Source of the DNA: an unicellular cyanobacterium SU3
GTDB taxonomy: Bacteria; Cyanobacteriota; Cyanobacteriia; Cyanobacteriales; Microcystaceae
Direction: 5' to 3'
NCBI GenBank assembly: GCA_002172675.1
Contig: NETF01000167.1
Coordinates: 1-57,625, forward strand
Length of the DNA: 57,625 bases
In this document: one piece after another, positions 19,534 to 29,426 of the stretch
Layout: each line of letters starts with the position of its first letter
How positions within the stretch are numbered: the first letter of the stretch is position 1
Translations under genes and position numbers: made by a program
The notes under the pieces: generated by a model
Databases searched by the model: none
Told to the model about the DNA's origin: nothing
The model's input: the letters and a program-made list of their open reading frames with translations, nothing else

Positions 19534-20580
19534 ATGAGTAACCAGATCAGCGTAATTAAACATAGAAATAACAGTTATCTTCCTGAGTTATTAGAACGAA
19601 TGAATACCATTTATTGTTTTAATAATGATTGGAATAAAAAGAAGATTATTAAATTTGTCGATCTTTTTGCCGGTATTGGGGGGATGAGATTGGGGTTTTC
19701 TCGTTCTTTTACTCACTGTGTTTTTTCTTCTGAATGGGATAAATATGCACAGAAAACCTATGAAGCTAATTTCCAAGAAAAGCCGTTTGGAGATATTAAT
19801 GAGATCCATCCTCAAGATATTCCTGATCATGATATTTTGATAGGTGGGTTTCCTTGTCAACCGTTTAGTACGATTGGTAAAAGAGAGGGGTTTTTCCATG
19901 AAACTCAAGGCAATTTATTTGATAATATCGCTCAAATCTTACAAGCTAAAAAACCGTTTTCTTTCTTATTAGAAAATGTACCCGGTTTAGTGACTCATGA
20001 TAAAGGTAAGACTTTTGATATTATTCTCAAAACCCTTGATAGTTTAAATTATGATGTCAGATACAGTATTTTAGATGCTGCTTTGTTCGGTTTACCCCAA
20101 GTTAGAGAGAGAATTTATTTAGTAGGGTTTTGTCGAGAATATTTAAAAGAACGAGTGGACTTTACTTTTCCAATGGGTCAAACCAATGATGTTTATATTG
20201 ATCGATTTATTGAAAAAAACATTGAAGGATATTCTATTTCTAAACATCTTCAAAAAAGTTATTTATTTAAAAAAGATGATGGAAGACCGCAAATTGTTGA
20301 TCAAACTTCACAAGTAAAAGTCAAAACATTTGTTTCAACTTATCATAAAATTCAACGACTAACAGGCACATTTGTCAGAGATGGAGAAACAGGGTTAAGA
20401 TTACTCTCAGAAAACGAATGTAAAGCGATCATGGGATTACCTAAAGACTTTAAGTTTCCTGTTTCTAGAACCCAAATGTATAGACAAATAGGAAATTCTG
20501 TTGCTATTCCTGTTATTCATCAAATTGCTGAACAAATATATGATGTAATGAAACAACAATTACTAATTATCAATGATTAA
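19534..20580 (+). CDS. orphan C5-cytosine DNA methyltransferase
   Basis: A 348-residue type II m5C methyltransferase. Motif I is DLFAGIGGMRLGF (43-55), and motif IV GGFPCQPFS carries catalytic C108. ENVPGL (motif VI), QVRERIYLVGF (motif VIII) and the C-terminal RQIGNSVAIPV (motif X) are also present. The target-recognition region between VIII and X is short. No restriction endonuclease gene is adjacent, so it looks solitary. I start at the ATG at 19534; a GTG at 19519 adds five residues. The genome is rich in GCGATCGC, and solitary m5C enzymes acting on CGATCG are known in cyanobacteria, but the specificity of this one cannot be read from sequence. Confidence 0.93.
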   Translation: MSNQISVIKHRNNSYLPELLERMNTIYCFNNDWNKKKIIKFVDLFAGIGGMRLGFSRSFTHCVFSSEWDKYAQKTYEANFQEKPFGDINEIHPQDIPDHDILIGGFPCQPFSTIGKREGFFHETQGNLFDNIAQILQAKKPFSFLLENVPGLVTHDKGKTFDIILKTLDSLNYDVRYSILDAALFGLPQVRERIYLVGFCREYLKERVDFTFPMGQTNDVYIDRFIEKNIEGYSISKHLQKSYLFKKDDGRPQIVDQTSQVKVKTFVSTYHKIQRLTGTFVRDGETGLRLLSENECKAIMGLPKDFKFPVSRTQMYRQIGNSVAIPVIHQIAEQIYDVMKQQLLIIND

Positions 20581-20583
20581 TTA

Positions 20584-20814
20584 TTAATTATCAAAAGAGT
20601 CCCACAATACACCCTCATGGGGAACCGTTGGTGTTTCTGTTGAAGATGAAGTCAGAGTAAACCCATAAATAATAGGTAACGAACCTAGAACAAATGAACT
20701 TAACACTACGAGAAGGATCATCATCAGAGGGTTGTCTTTATGTTTGTGTAGAGTTCCGTTGGTGGCGACAATCTGATTTTTAGCGTTTTTGAGTTCATGA
20801 ATATTAACGTGCAT
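20584..20814 (-). CDS. small single-pass membrane protein, unknown
   Basis: A 76-residue protein with a polar N-terminus, one clear membrane helix at about 31-54 (MMILLVVLSSFVLGSLPIIYGF) and a short acidic tail ending in WDSFDN. It is not recognised as a known photosystem or NDH small subunit. The ATG at 20814 has no competing start. It converges with the methyltransferase gene, with only three bases between the stop codons. Codon use is ordinary and the hydrophobic pattern is coherent, so I consider it a real gene. Confidence 0.65.
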   Translation of the reverse strand: MHVNIHELKNAKNQIVATNGTLHKHKDNPLMMILLVVLSSFVLGSLPIIYGFTLTSSSTETPTVPHEGVLWDSFDN

Positions 20815-21054
20815 GAGCTTTTCCTGTTATGTTAATGTTCTCTGACTCTATTTTATAAAAAGTAACTTTAGTTACACTTTATTTTTACAAACTGTAATTA
20901 TTTATACAGAAAAACTATTGAATGCACAAATATATTCAATATATGAAAATTTTAATTGAAATTTTAGATTTAGGTAAATTATATTCTTTTTGAGGAGATG
21001 AGAAGTTAAGATGCGATCGCACTGAGAGATCCTTTTTGAGGTACGCCAAAATAA
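20815..21054. other. intergenic region, nothing recognised
   Basis: AT-rich spacer between the small membrane protein gene (its promoter side) and the purF terminator. It has one HIP1 site near 21012 and no open frame of interest. Confidence 0.5.
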
Positions 21055-21083
21055 AACCCTAGTAGATCAGGATGACTAGGGTT
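21055..21083 (-). terminator. Rho-independent terminator of purF
   Basis: On the minus strand AACCCTAGT and ACTAGGGTT form a perfect nine-pair stem with an 11-base loop, followed at once by TTATTTT. It lies about 30 bases after the purF stop, the right place and orientation for its terminator. Confidence 0.8.
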
Positions 21084-21114
21084 CAATAATCATTAATGAT
21101 TAATTATTCATTGC

Positions 21115-22608
21115 TTAAGCATTGACTTGTTCTAACATCAATTTAGACCGCTTGATATCGTCAGGAATCGTAATGGGGTAATCCCCCGTAAAACAAGCTG
21201 AACAAAAACTATCGGGATCTTCTCCTGTCACCTGTAACATTCCTTTCCAGCTTAAATAAGCCAAAGAATCAACTCCGATCTGTTCACAAATATCAGCAAC
21301 GGATTTTCTGGCTGCAATAAGTTGACTTTGGTTATCCGTATCAATGCCATAAAAACAAGGATGAGTAACAGGAGGAGATGAAATTCTCATGTGAACCTCT
21401 TTTGCCCCTGCATCTCGCAACGCTTTGACAATTTTTCGGCTGGTGGTTCCCCTAACAATCGAATCATCTACCATAATCACCCGTTTGCCATTTAAAACGT
21501 CTTTGAGGGGGTTTAACTTCATTTTAATTCCCGACTCTCTCATGTGTTGGGTGGGTTGAATAAAAGTCCGTCCTACATAACGATTTTTAATTAATCCTTC
21601 CCCGTAAGGAATGCCAGACACTTGAGAAAAGCCAATGGCTGCCGGAATACCAGAGTCAGGAACCCCCATAACTAAATCTGCTTTAACACAAGATTCTCTG
21701 GCCAGTTGCTGCCCTAACCGTACCCGATAACTATACAAGGTTTCATCGTGCATCAAGCTATCAGGACGAGCAAAATAGATCATCTCAAAAATACATAATT
21801 TTCGTTGGGGTTGTTTTGCCCAATGAAAAGAAGATAATCCTTCTTCTGTGATCCATACCAGTTCGCCGGGTTCAACATCTCGTAAATAGTCAGCCCCGAT
21901 AATATCTAAGGCGCAAGTCTCTGAAGCAAGAACATAACGATTAGTTTCTCCTTCTAAAAGACCAATCACCAAGGGACGAACGCCATTAGGATCTCTTGCC
22001 CCCATTAAACCTTGAGGGGTTCCAATCACTAAACTATAAGCCCCTGAACACAGTTGAAAGGCACTAGCAGCAGCTTCTAACCAGTCTTTTCCTTGATCCA
22101 CTTCTTGGGCGATCGCTACAGCAATCATTTCTGAGTCTGTGGTGGTATGAAAATCACAACCCCGTTGTTCTAAGGTTTGACGTAATTCTAAGGTGTTGAC
22201 AAGATTACCGTTATGTGCTAGGGCTAAATTACCGAGGCGGGTCGTTAAAACAGCCGGTTGAGCGTTGGCTTTATGGCTTGATCCGGTGGTGGAATAGCGA
22301 GTATGACCGACGGCTAAGGTTCCTGTTAGTTTCTTTAAAGTTTCTTCTTTAAAAACTTGAGACACTAAACCCATGTCTTTATGAACATGAATAATATCGT
22401 TTTCTAAAGTGGCAATGCCGGCTGATTCTTGGCCACGATGTTGCAAGGCATATAAACCAAAATAAGCAAGTTTAGCCACTTCCTTTTCTGGGGCCAATAC
22501 CCCAAAAACGCCACAAGCTTCTTCCGGCTTATCTAAGGGATAATCATCACCATCAAAAGATGAATCTAATAACTGATAGGTGGGGGAAGGTTTTTTTTTA
22601 GCAGTCAT
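21115..22608 (-). CDS. purF: amidophosphoribosyltransferase
   Basis: Catalyses the first committed step of purine synthesis, PRPP plus glutamine to phosphoribosylamine. The 497-residue product has an N-terminal class II glutaminase domain. The nucleophile cysteine is C32 after a short propeptide (KPEEACGVFGV). The C-terminal phosphoribosyltransferase domain has the PRPP loop VIMVDDSIVRGTTSRKIV around 370-387. Four spaced cysteines near the C-terminus (PPVTHPCF, SFCSACF) suit the Fe-S-containing B. subtilis-type enzyme. The start is ATG at 22608. purL is on the same strand about 820 bases upstream, separated by a toxin-antitoxin module. Confidence 0.97.
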   Translation of the reverse strand: MTAKKKPSPTYQLLDSSFDGDDYPLDKPEEACGVFGVLAPEKEVAKLAYFGLYALQHRGQESAGIATLENDIIHVHKDMGLVSQVFKEETLKKLTGTLAVGHTRYSTTGSSHKANAQPAVLTTRLGNLALAHNGNLVNTLELRQTLEQRGCDFHTTTDSEMIAVAIAQEVDQGKDWLEAAASAFQLCSGAYSLVIGTPQGLMGARDPNGVRPLVIGLLEGETNRYVLASETCALDIIGADYLRDVEPGELVWITEEGLSSFHWAKQPQRKLCIFEMIYFARPDSLMHDETLYSYRVRLGQQLARESCVKADLVMGVPDSGIPAAIGFSQVSGIPYGEGLIKNRYVGRTFIQPTQHMRESGIKMKLNPLKDVLNGKRVIMVDDSIVRGTTSRKIVKALRDAGAKEVHMRISSPPVTHPCFYGIDTDNQSQLIAARKSVADICEQIGVDSLAYLSWKGMLQVTGEDPDSFCSACFTGDYPITIPDDIKRSKLMLEQVNA

Positions 22609-22849
22609 GTTAGGGGTAAACTCCTGAAAACAGTGTTAGGGAGGATTTTAGGATAACTTGGACTAAAATAATAAAGAATTCTTAACAAATGTTTAACTGT
22701 ATCTTAGCAGGGGATTGGCAAATTTAGACGATAATAAAACATTTAATTAGGTTGGCGATCGCTTTATATTTTAACGAATTCGCTTAATTTAAGTGAGATT
22801 ACCTTGATCGTAACAAATATCTTAAGTTGGACTTTTAGTACAATAGTAT

Positions 22850-23122
22850 TTACTGGTAGTGATATCTGGCTGCTAAAAACTGAATACAATCATCTTGAAC
22901 CCGATAGATCAAACGATCTTCTTGAGTAATGCGACGAAACCAGGTATTGGCCTCAATATATTTTAAAGGTTCAGGTTTTCCTATTCCTGAAAAGGGATTT
23001 TGTGTAACTGCTTCTACTAAATCTAAAATACGATAAACGATTTTTTTATTTGTTTTATACCACCACATTAAATCCTCCCGAAACTGTTGATCAAAAACAA
23101 TAGCTCTAGGGTTCTCTTTCAA
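22850..23122 (-). CDS. yoeB: YoeB/Txe-family toxin
   Basis: A 90-residue RelE-superfamily endoribonuclease toxin that cuts mRNA on the ribosome. Family marks are FREDLMWWYKTNKK, NPFSGIGKPEPLKY and the C-terminal RRITQEDRLIYRV...ARYHYQ with catalytic Glu, Arg, His and Tyr positions. The start is a TTG at 23122 lying inside the antitoxin gene, and the two frames overlap by 17 bases (23106-23122), which implies translational coupling. It sits between purL and purF on the same strand. No internal stop or lost catalytic residue is visible, so it may be functional. Confidence 0.88.
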   Translation of the reverse strand: MKENPRAIVFDQQFREDLMWWYKTNKKIVYRILDLVEAVTQNPFSGIGKPEPLKYIEANTWFRRITQEDRLIYRVQDDCIQFLAARYHYQ

Positions 23123-23405
23123 TGCCTAATTCCTCACAAAGTTCCTCAACCGTTTGCCATTCTATAGCTTGAGAGTCTCGTTTCATAGAACGTTCAATAG
23201 CTGCAAATAAACGTTGAGCATTAGCTGGGTTTCTTAATAAATGAACCGTCTCTAATAAACTATTTAATTCCTCCGCCGGTAACATAGCAATATCCTTATG
23301 TCCAGGACGAGTAATGATAGCAATACTATTATCAACTTCAATTTGATTAAGTAAAATTTCTAAATTTTCTGATGCTTGTTGATATGTTTTTCCAATGGAT
23401 AACAT
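23106..23405 (-). CDS. yefM: YefM/Phd-family antitoxin
   Basis: A 99-residue antitoxin. The N-terminal Phd/YefM DNA-binding fold is visible in TYQQASENLEILLNQIEVDNSIAIITRPG and IAMLPAEELNSLLETVHLLRNP. The C-terminal half should wrap the toxin. The complex normally represses its own promoter, which would be between 23405 and the purL stop at 23430; with only 24 bases there, the promoter must lie inside purL or the module is read through from purL. ATG start at 23405. Confidence 0.88.
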   Translation of the reverse strand: MLSIGKTYQQASENLEILLNQIEVDNSIAIITRPGHKDIAMLPAEELNSLLETVHLLRNPANAQRLFAAIERSMKRDSQAIEWQTVEELCEELGIEREP

Positions 23406-23429
23406 AAGTGATTTTTTCCTAATTTAGCA

Positions 23430-25736
23430 TTAACTCTTTAATCTTCTTTCGATAGCATTTGACCACACATTAATCATGTCTTTGACTTCTAGATTAATGA
23501 TAGAGGAGTGATCAGATAACCTAACATTTAGTTTTTCAGTGTTAACCTGGCCAATTTTTTGCCAATTTTTACCTAAATTTTCCTGTAGATAACTTTCCCA
23601 TTCTTGCTGATTTGCAGGACTAACGGATACAATAATTTGTCCGCACACTTCGCCAAATAGTAAACTATCTAATCGTATTTTTTCTTTAGCATTTAGTTGA
23701 ATCTCTGCTCCTAAATTGCTACTTATACAACATTCAGCTAAAGCAACAGTTAAGCCTCCGTCTGCACAATCATGGGCAGATTTTATCCAACCTTGACGAA
23801 TCCCATCCCGACAAGTTTTTTGTACTAAACGTTCTCTTTCAAAATCAACTTTTGGAGGTTTTCCTGACACCATACTATGAAGACTTGCTAAATATTCAGA
23901 CGCACCCAAAGTAGGCTTATTGTCAACCCCTAATAAATAAATAATATCCCCTTCATTTTGCCAACCTTGTCCACAAACTTTGGTAATATCAGGTATTAAT
24001 CCCACCATTCCGATCACAGGTGTGGGATAAATTGGGGTGGGATTTCCTTGACTATCAACTGTTTCGTTATACAGGGAAACATTGCCCCCAGTAACTGGCG
24101 TATTCATTTCTTTGCACCCTTGAGAAATGCCCTGACAAGCTAAGGCTAATTGCCAATAACCAATGGAATTTTCAGGACTGCCGAAATTCAAATTATCTGT
24201 AATAGCTAAGGGTTCAGCCCCCACACAACTGAGGTTTCTGGCTGCTTCAGCTACCGCCGCTTTTGCTCCTTCTAAGGGGTCTAAATAAACATAACGGGAA
24301 TTACAGTCAGTAGTCGCTGCTACCCCTATTTTACAAGTATTTGGTTTAGCCTCAATGGGACGTACCCGAATGACCGCAGCATCAGCCCCACCTGGTAAAA
24401 TAACAGTGTTATTTTGTACTTGATGATCGTATTGACGATAAACCCATTTTTTAGAAGCAATAGAAGGAGTATCTAAGAGGGTTAATAGAATATCATTCCA
24501 AGTTTTTAATTCTCCTTTAATTTCTATGCCTTCTGGCGTACAATTGGATAAACTATCCTCTGTCCATTGCCAAGCTTTTTGGGCATATTCAGGAGGGTTT
24601 TCTATTAATTCTCGATGATAAATCGGGGTATTATCAGCTAACGCATTAGCCGGAATCTCCGCTGCAATTTCTCCTTTAAATAGTATTCTAACGATGGGAT
24701 CTTTTATGACTTCTCCTGCTACCACTGCTTGCAGTTCCCAACGATGAAAAATATCAATTAATTCCTGTTCTCTGCCTTTTTGAGCAACAAATAACATCCG
24801 TTCTTGAGACTCAGATAAGAGGTATTCGTAAGGAACCATTCCTGTTTCTCGCACGGGAATTTTATCTAAGTCTAATTCAATGCCAACCCCTCCATTTGCG
24901 GCCATTTCAGACGTGGAACAAGTAATTCCTGCTGCTCCCATGTCTTGGGCTGCTACTACTGCACCGGTTTTAAATGCCTCTAAACAAGCTTCAATTAAGG
25001 ACTTTTCTAAAAAAGGATCACCCACTTGTACCGCCGGGCGGTCATCCATAGATTGATCCGTTAATTCTGCACTGGCAAAACTTGCCCCACCCATGCCATC
25101 TCTGCCGGTGGTTGACCCTACATATAAGACAGGATTTCCTATTCCTGAAGCCCCAGATTTTACGATATCTTTTGTCTCCATTAAACCTAAGGCCATGGCA
25201 TTAACTAATGGGTTGCCATTGTAAGCAGAATTAAAGTAAATTTCTCCCCCAACCGTTGGCACTCCCACGCTGTTTCCGTAGTGGGATATTCCTTCAACAA
25301 CCCCTGCAAAAATACGCCTTGTTTTGGCATTTTCTAAGTCTCCAAACCGCAGGGAATTTAAACTAGCAATAGGACGGGCTCCCATAGTAAAAATATCCCT
25401 TAAAATACCTCCGACTCCTGTTGCTGCACCCTGAAAGGGTTCGACGGCAGAGGGGTGGTTATGGGACTCAATTTTAAAGGCTAATCTTAATCCTTCTCCT
25501 AGGTCTACAACCCCTGCATTTTCCCCTGGACCAACTAAAATGCGATCGCCTTCCGTGGGAAAATTTTTCAATAGGGGACGGGAATTTTTATAACAACAAT
25601 GTTCTGACCACATCACCCCAAACATTCCTAATTCTGCTTTGTTGGGGTGTCTTCCTAACCGTTTGACTATTTCTTCGTATTCAGAGGGTTTGATGCCTTC
25701 TGCTGCAATTTCTTCGGGGGTAAAGGGGGCGGTCAT
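23430..25736 (-). CDS. purL: phosphoribosylformylglycinamidine synthase subunit PurL
   Basis: Converts FGAR to FGAM in purine synthesis, working with the PurQ glutaminase and PurS. At 768 residues it is the small PurL form, so separate purS and purQ genes are needed; they are not in this window. [20 protein letters not shown] at 91-110 is the ATP/substrate signature, and [21 protein letters not shown] is also present. The second half repeats the fold with [15 protein letters not shown]. The ATG at 25736 is followed upstream by a run of AATTAATAATTAA repeats (about 25737-25769) rather than an obvious strong promoter. Confidence 0.97.
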   Translation of the reverse strand: MTAPFTPEEIAAEGIKPSEYEEIVKRLGRHPNKAELGMFGVMWSEHCCYKNSRPLLKNFPTEGDRILVGPGENAGVVDLGEGLRLAFKIESHNHPSAVEPFQGAATGVGGILRDIFTMGARPIASLNSLRFGDLENAKTRRIFAGVVEGISHYGNSVGVPTVGGEIYFNSAYNGNPLVNAMALGLMETKDIVKSGASGIGNPVLYVGSTTGRDGMGGASFASAELTDQSMDDRPAVQVGDPFLEKSLIEACLEAFKTGAVVAAQDMGAAGITCSTSEMAANGGVGIELDLDKIPVRETGMVPYEYLLSESQERMLFVAQKGREQELIDIFHRWELQAVVAGEVIKDPIVRILFKGEIAAEIPANALADNTPIYHRELIENPPEYAQKAWQWTEDSLSNCTPEGIEIKGELKTWNDILLTLLDTPSIASKKWVYRQYDHQVQNNTVILPGGADAAVIRVRPIEAKPNTCKIGVAATTDCNSRYVYLDPLEGAKAAVAEAARNLSCVGAEPLAITDNLNFGSPENSIGYWQLALACQGISQGCKEMNTPVTGGNVSLYNETVDSQGNPTPIYPTPVIGMVGLIPDITKVCGQGWQNEGDIIYLLGVDNKPTLGASEYLASLHSMVSGKPPKVDFERERLVQKTCRDGIRQGWIKSAHDCADGGLTVALAECCISSNLGAEIQLNAKEKIRLDSLLFGEVCGQIIVSVSPANQQEWESYLQENLGKNWQKIGQVNTEKLNVRLSDHSSIINLEVKDMINVWSNAIERRLKS

Positions 25737-25779
25737 AATTAATAATTAATAGTTAATAATTAATAATTTACATCTTAAA

Positions 25780-26064
25780 CTATAGCAGATTTTCCATTTC
25801 TTTCCAAGTTAATCCTTTTTCTATATAATTAGGATTGTTGGGGTTATAAGGGCTTTGAATGCGATCAATACTAATAATATTAGCTGTGTCTGATAGCATG
25901 GGAACGTCAGGGTTAAATTCTGTTGGTTTCATAATCGAACTAGAAAACCCTTTAAAAATCATTAATTGATCCATTTCTTCCTCAATTTTAATGGTTATTA
26001 ATAACACTTCTTGAGGATGTTGAATGGTATATTGTTCTAGTTGTTGTATTCTTGATAATGACAT
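25780..26064 (-). CDS. small conserved cyanobacterial protein, unknown function
   Basis: A 94-residue soluble protein with an opening helix (RIQQLEQYTIQHPQEVLLITIKIE), a central FKGFSSSIMKPTEFNPDVP and an ending SPYNPNNPNYIEKGLTWKEMENLL. I recognise this pattern as a widespread cyanobacterial/plastid-lineage conserved family, tentatively DUF7734, with no assigned function. It lies between ruvA (28 bases upstream) and purL on the same strand, so co-transcription with both is likely. ATG start at 26064. Confidence 0.75.
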   Translation of the reverse strand: MSLSRIQQLEQYTIQHPQEVLLITIKIEEEMDQLMIFKGFSSSIMKPTEFNPDVPMLSDTANIISIDRIQSPYNPNNPNYIEKGLTWKEMENLL

Positions 26065-26080
26065 TACTTATAACTTAAAA

Positions 26081-26100
26081 ACTGATCACTGATCACTGAC
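26081..26100. repeat. tandem ACTGATC heptamers
   Basis: Two full units and a partial third (ACTGATCACTGATCACTGAC) lie between ruvA and the small conserved gene, overlapping the ruvA stop region. A related ACTGATCACTGAGGACTGAT stretch precedes the DciA-like gene at about 48749. These are low-complexity spacer repeats. Confidence 0.7.
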
Positions 26101-26725
26101 TTAACCAAGCGATCGCTTCTTTAATCCATTCTTCTGTATTGGTATTTTGTAACATTAAATTGTCTTGACTTAAGGTAGAAATGGCTTTATTGATCTCTTC
26201 ATTAGTATAACCTAAAGCTAATAAGGTCATCTCAATATCTTCTAAAATGTCTAAGGATGGCATAGCAGAAGAAGAAGTAACAGTTACACCTACTAATTTC
26301 CGCCATTGTGATAGTTTGGTTCTCAACTCTAAGGCAATTCTTTCAGCAGTTTTTTTACCAATACCTGGGGTTTGGGATAAAATTCTAATGTTTCCTGTAA
26401 CAATAGCTTGGACTAATTCTTCTAATCCTAACGTATCAATTAAAGCAATGGCTGATTGTGCGCCAATTCCACTAACACTTATTAATTGACGGAATAATTC
26501 TCGTTCTGCTGTTGTTGAAAATCCATATAAAATTTGCTGATCTTCTTTGACTTGTACATGGGTAAAAACTTGAATGTTTTCTAATTTTTCTTGAGAGATT
26601 TCTCTGGCGAGTTTTGAAGGGATTTGCAATTCATAGCCAATGTCATTGACTTCTAACACCAACATTATCCGATTATTGGTATTTTTATTAACTTCAATGG
26701 GAGTGCCTTTTAAATAACTAATCAC
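26093..26725 (-). CDS. ruvA: Holliday junction branch-migration protein RuvA
   Basis: Binds four-way DNA junctions as a tetramer and loads the RuvB helicase. The 210-residue length is normal. The N-terminal OB fold begins MISYLKGTPIEV. Two helix-hairpin-helix motifs follow (FRQLISVSGIGAQSAIALID and LSQTPGIGKKTAERIALEL). The C-terminal third domain, which contacts RuvB, ends EEWIKEAIAWLSQ. It is 11 bases downstream of the sucrose-phosphate phosphatase gene on the same strand. Confidence 0.96.
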   Translation of the reverse strand: MISYLKGTPIEVNKNTNNRIMLVLEVNDIGYELQIPSKLAREISQEKLENIQVFTHVQVKEDQQILYGFSTTAERELFRQLISVSGIGAQSAIALIDTLGLEELVQAIVTGNIRILSQTPGIGKKTAERIALELRTKLSQWRKLVGVTVTSSSAMPSLDILEDIEMTLLALGYTNEEINKAISTLSQDNLMLQNTNTEEWIKEAIAWLSQ

Positions 26726-26736
26726 AGTCGTTTAAT

Positions 26737-27489
26737 TTAAGTTGTAATAAATCCAAAATGATTCAACCCTTCTAAAATTCCTTTAGCACAATCTTGTTTT
26801 GCTAAATAACGAAATGGGGTTTGATGTCGATCATACCATTGTAAAAGTTCTGATTTAGCATTGCCGACAATGATGCCTCTTTCTTCTCCTTGAAAGAGGG
26901 TAATATCGTTCCCAGAATCACCACATACAACAGTTTTATTAGCTGCTATTTGCCATTTTTCTCGTAAGTATTGCAGGGCTGATCCTTTGCCTCCATTTTT
27001 AGGTAAAATATCTAAGGCATAACTGGCACTATAGATGACTTGAGTTTCTAATTTTTCTCTGGCTAAATCGGCTTTTAATCGGGGTACAATTTCTTGGGCT
27101 ATTGTGTCAGATAAACAATAACTTACTTTAAAAGGAGTTTGTTCAGATGACGGTTGTAAAACTAAATCAGCAAAATGACTAGCAACAGAAAATACCGCTT
27201 CTCGATCCCAATTTTCAGAGACATTATTAGCCCATTGTAAGTCAAAATGATCTTTGATAGGATTAAAGTATATTTCGGTTCCCACAGAGGTAATTAGAGC
27301 ATCTGGAGATAAAAGAGATTTTTCTTGGTTAAGTTGCTTAAAAAGTTCTAGCGATCGCCCCGTAGAATAGACAATTTTTATATCTTCTTGCTGTCGTTTT
27401 TTTTCTAATACGTCATTAAGAGTAATTAATGACGTATCGTCACCGATAAGAGTATGATCAAGATCAGTGACTAATAAAAAATGTGTCAT
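26737..27489 (-). CDS. spp: sucrose-phosphate phosphatase
   Basis: Hydrolyses sucrose-6-phosphate to sucrose, the last step of synthesis of this compatible solute. The 250-residue length matches the Synechocystis enzyme. HAD motif I is DLDHT with D9 and D11. Motif II is YSTGRS, K168 lies in NGGKGSAL, and motif IV is GDSGND at 190-195. It belongs to the C2-cap SPP family. The separate sucrose-phosphate synthase is not nearby. It leads the minus-strand group ending at purF. ATG at 27489. Confidence 0.93.
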   Translation of the reverse strand: MTHFLLVTDLDHTLIGDDTSLITLNDVLEKKRQQEDIKIVYSTGRSLELFKQLNQEKSLLSPDALITSVGTEIYFNPIKDHFDLQWANNVSENWDREAVFSVASHFADLVLQPSSEQTPFKVSYCLSDTIAQEIVPRLKADLAREKLETQVIYSASYALDILPKNGGKGSALQYLREKWQIAANKTVVCGDSGNDITLFQGEERGIIVGNAKSELLQWYDRHQTPFRYLAKQDCAKGILEGLNHFGFITT

Positions 27490-27799
27490 CTAAAGTTTTC
27501 ATTTTGTAAGTTTTCTTTGATATCTTAGCATTAATCAAACTACCTGGTTCACTGTATGTTAAGGAATTTTACAAACTGTTCAGTGATTTTACTAGAGTCC
27601 GAAAACAACATAATTATTATACAATAAACAATCAGTTCAAACTAACTTTTCTATTTCAATGATACTGTTTGCTTCAAGAATCTATCATCATTTCTCAATC
27701 TTATTCTTTTTATTGGTATTAACAGTTTTTTCTTGAAAAAACTAGCTTGCTTCAAGACAATTTATATTTTTAAAGACAATTAGTTTTTTATCTAAAATA
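27490..27799. other. intergenic region upstream of spp and the broken receptor gene
   Basis: Divergent spacer. It contains a perfect palindrome AGTTTTTTC-TT-GAAAAAACT at 27724-27743 and two copies of TTGCTTCAAGA (27669-27679 and 27747-27757). Their position just before the receptor gene suggests old regulatory sites. No gene was seen. Confidence 0.4.
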
Positions 27800-28276
27800 A
27801 TGCAAGATTTTTTCACTCAACTCTTTTCCCATGATCAATATATTCCTCATGGACACTGTTATTTATGGCAACTGTCTTTGCTATGGTTACATATTATTTC
27901 TGATGGGTTCATTGCCATTGCTTATTTTTCTATTCCTCTTATTCTATTATATTTTATTCGTCAACGAAAAGATATGCCGTTTCAAGGCATTGTTATTCTA
28001 TTTGGGGCGTTTATTCTATCCTGTGGAACCACTCATATTTTTTCAGTTATCACCCTTTAATATCCCAGTGTATTGGCTATCAGGGGCAATTAAAAGCTTT
28101 ACTGCATTAGTTTCTCTTTATACAGCTATTAGTTTAGTTCCCATTGTTCCGAAAGCTTTAGCGTTACGTTCACCCTATGAATTAGAAGTTTTAAATCATG
28201 AATTAGAATCAAAAATAAAAGAAAAAGAAACAGCAGAAATAACCATTCGTCAACTTAATGAACAATTAGAAAGTAG
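27800..28276 (+). pseudogene. ethylene-receptor-like sensor, N-terminal part, frameshifted
   Basis: The first 86 codons encode the ethylene-binding domain known from plant ETR1 and Synechocystis SynEtr1: three membrane helices with ISDGFIAIAYFSIPLIL and LFGAFILSCGTTHIF. D35, C75 and H79 are the positions equivalent to ETR1 Asp25, Cys65 and His69, the last two being copper ligands. The frame stops at 28058-28060, but the +1 frame continues at once with NIPVYWLSGAIKSFTALVSLYTA and a coiled coil ending EQLESR, so one frameshift near 28057 broke the gene. At 28277 coding is cut by an IS66-type element, and the tail resumes at 29441 as a GGDEF remnant. All metal-site residues are preserved, so decay looks recent. 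Confidence 0.82.
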
Positions 28277-28290
28277 GTAAGGATTCAGGT
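28277..28290 (+). repeat. IS66-type element, left terminal inverted repeat
   Basis: GTAAGGATTCAGGT, exact inverse complement of 29427-29440. It begins right after the receptor coding sequence and creates the TAA that ends the open frame at 28280. Confidence 0.88.
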
Positions 28291-29384
28291 CTAGAAATTA
28301 GGAATTAGCGAAGGAACTAAAGAATCAGGATGACCAGCTTTTGCCATCAATGACTTCTCGAAGAAATCAATAACTGAACGTGCTTGACGACGACAAGTTT
28401 GCACCACAGTCAACAAGTTAGCTGTTTGTAAAAATCGTTCCATGCTTCTTGAACCCCCACTAACTTTTCGTTTCGTGATGGCTAATCTTAAGGATCTTTC
28501 GGCCAGATTATTATCAGGGGAGATTTCTGGATGATCTAGAAAATACCACCATTGCTCTGCCTTTTGTTGCAGGTTCCGCAAAAGTTTTCCTGCTTCATAA
28601 CCAGCTTTTGGTTTCCATTTTTCTCTGGCTATCTTTATCTTATCTTTGAATTGGTTTACCCACACTTGATAACTATGGCTATCCTTATCGTTTTGCCAAA
28701 TACGATAATGACGGAAAGCTTCATCAATTAAATTCAGGAAAGTTTCACCGATGATTTTATTATATTGACCTGGAGTTTTGGTTAATTTTTTGAAATGACG
28801 ACGTAAATGAGCCAAACACTTCTGTTGCGCTCTAACAGAGTAGCCATTGTAAACACCCAAATCATCACTGCTTAAAACGCCATCATATTCTGAGCCTAGT
28901 TGTGCTTGTAGTTCAGCCCGTCCTCTAGTATCAGCAGCCCGAAATAGGCAGAAAAGCTGATTGGTAAAGACCCAGAGCCATTCTTTAACGCCTTTTACTG
29001 GCCAAGGAGTTTCATCAACATGAATTGGGGGTTGTTCTACTTTAACCCACTTGGATAATTGTTCAACTGATGGATTAATGGCTGTTTCTACTCGTTGATT
29101 AGTAGCCACAATGGTTCCTACACCAATCTCAACTTTTCCTAACTCCCACAATAATTCTTGTTGCTTGGCGTAGGGTAGATGTCCATAATTTCCTAGCCAT
29201 CCCAGAAAAGCTTGCAACTTCACCCCTAAATCTTGTCCTGGGATGATCTTGGGCGACCAAGACGCTTTTGTCACTTGACCACAATAAGTTTTTGTTGAGT
29301 CAAGATAATATGCACCAACTCAGATTTTGACAGTTGGTTTAATTTTTCTGGCTTTAGTTCTACTCCTGGTTCACTTTGACTCAT
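28291..29384 (-). pseudogene. IS66-family transposase with internal deletion and frameshift
   Basis: The 37-residue N-terminus is readable from the ATG at 29384 (MSQSEPGVELKP ... LTQQKLIVVK) to a TGA at 29271-29273. A different frame then carries the catalytic part, readable from upstream of the GTG at 29274: a partial YCGQ zinc-site remnant, HVDETPWPVKG and SSDDLGVYNGY with DDE acidic residues, then ERSLRLAITKRKVSGGSRS near the end, a typical IS66 DDE domain. About 100 residues of the HTH/zinc-finger region are missing at the junction. It cannot make a full transposase, so movement would need help in trans. Confidence 0.88.
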
Positions 29385-29426
29385 ACCGTTACTTTAGCGT
29401 AGTCAGCCTGTTTGTCAATATCTGCT

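Noticed and set aside
27831-28280. Independent 149-residue membrane protein
   Set aside because: Only the part after about 28060 is receptor-like; before that it is the wrong frame of the ethylene-binding domain.
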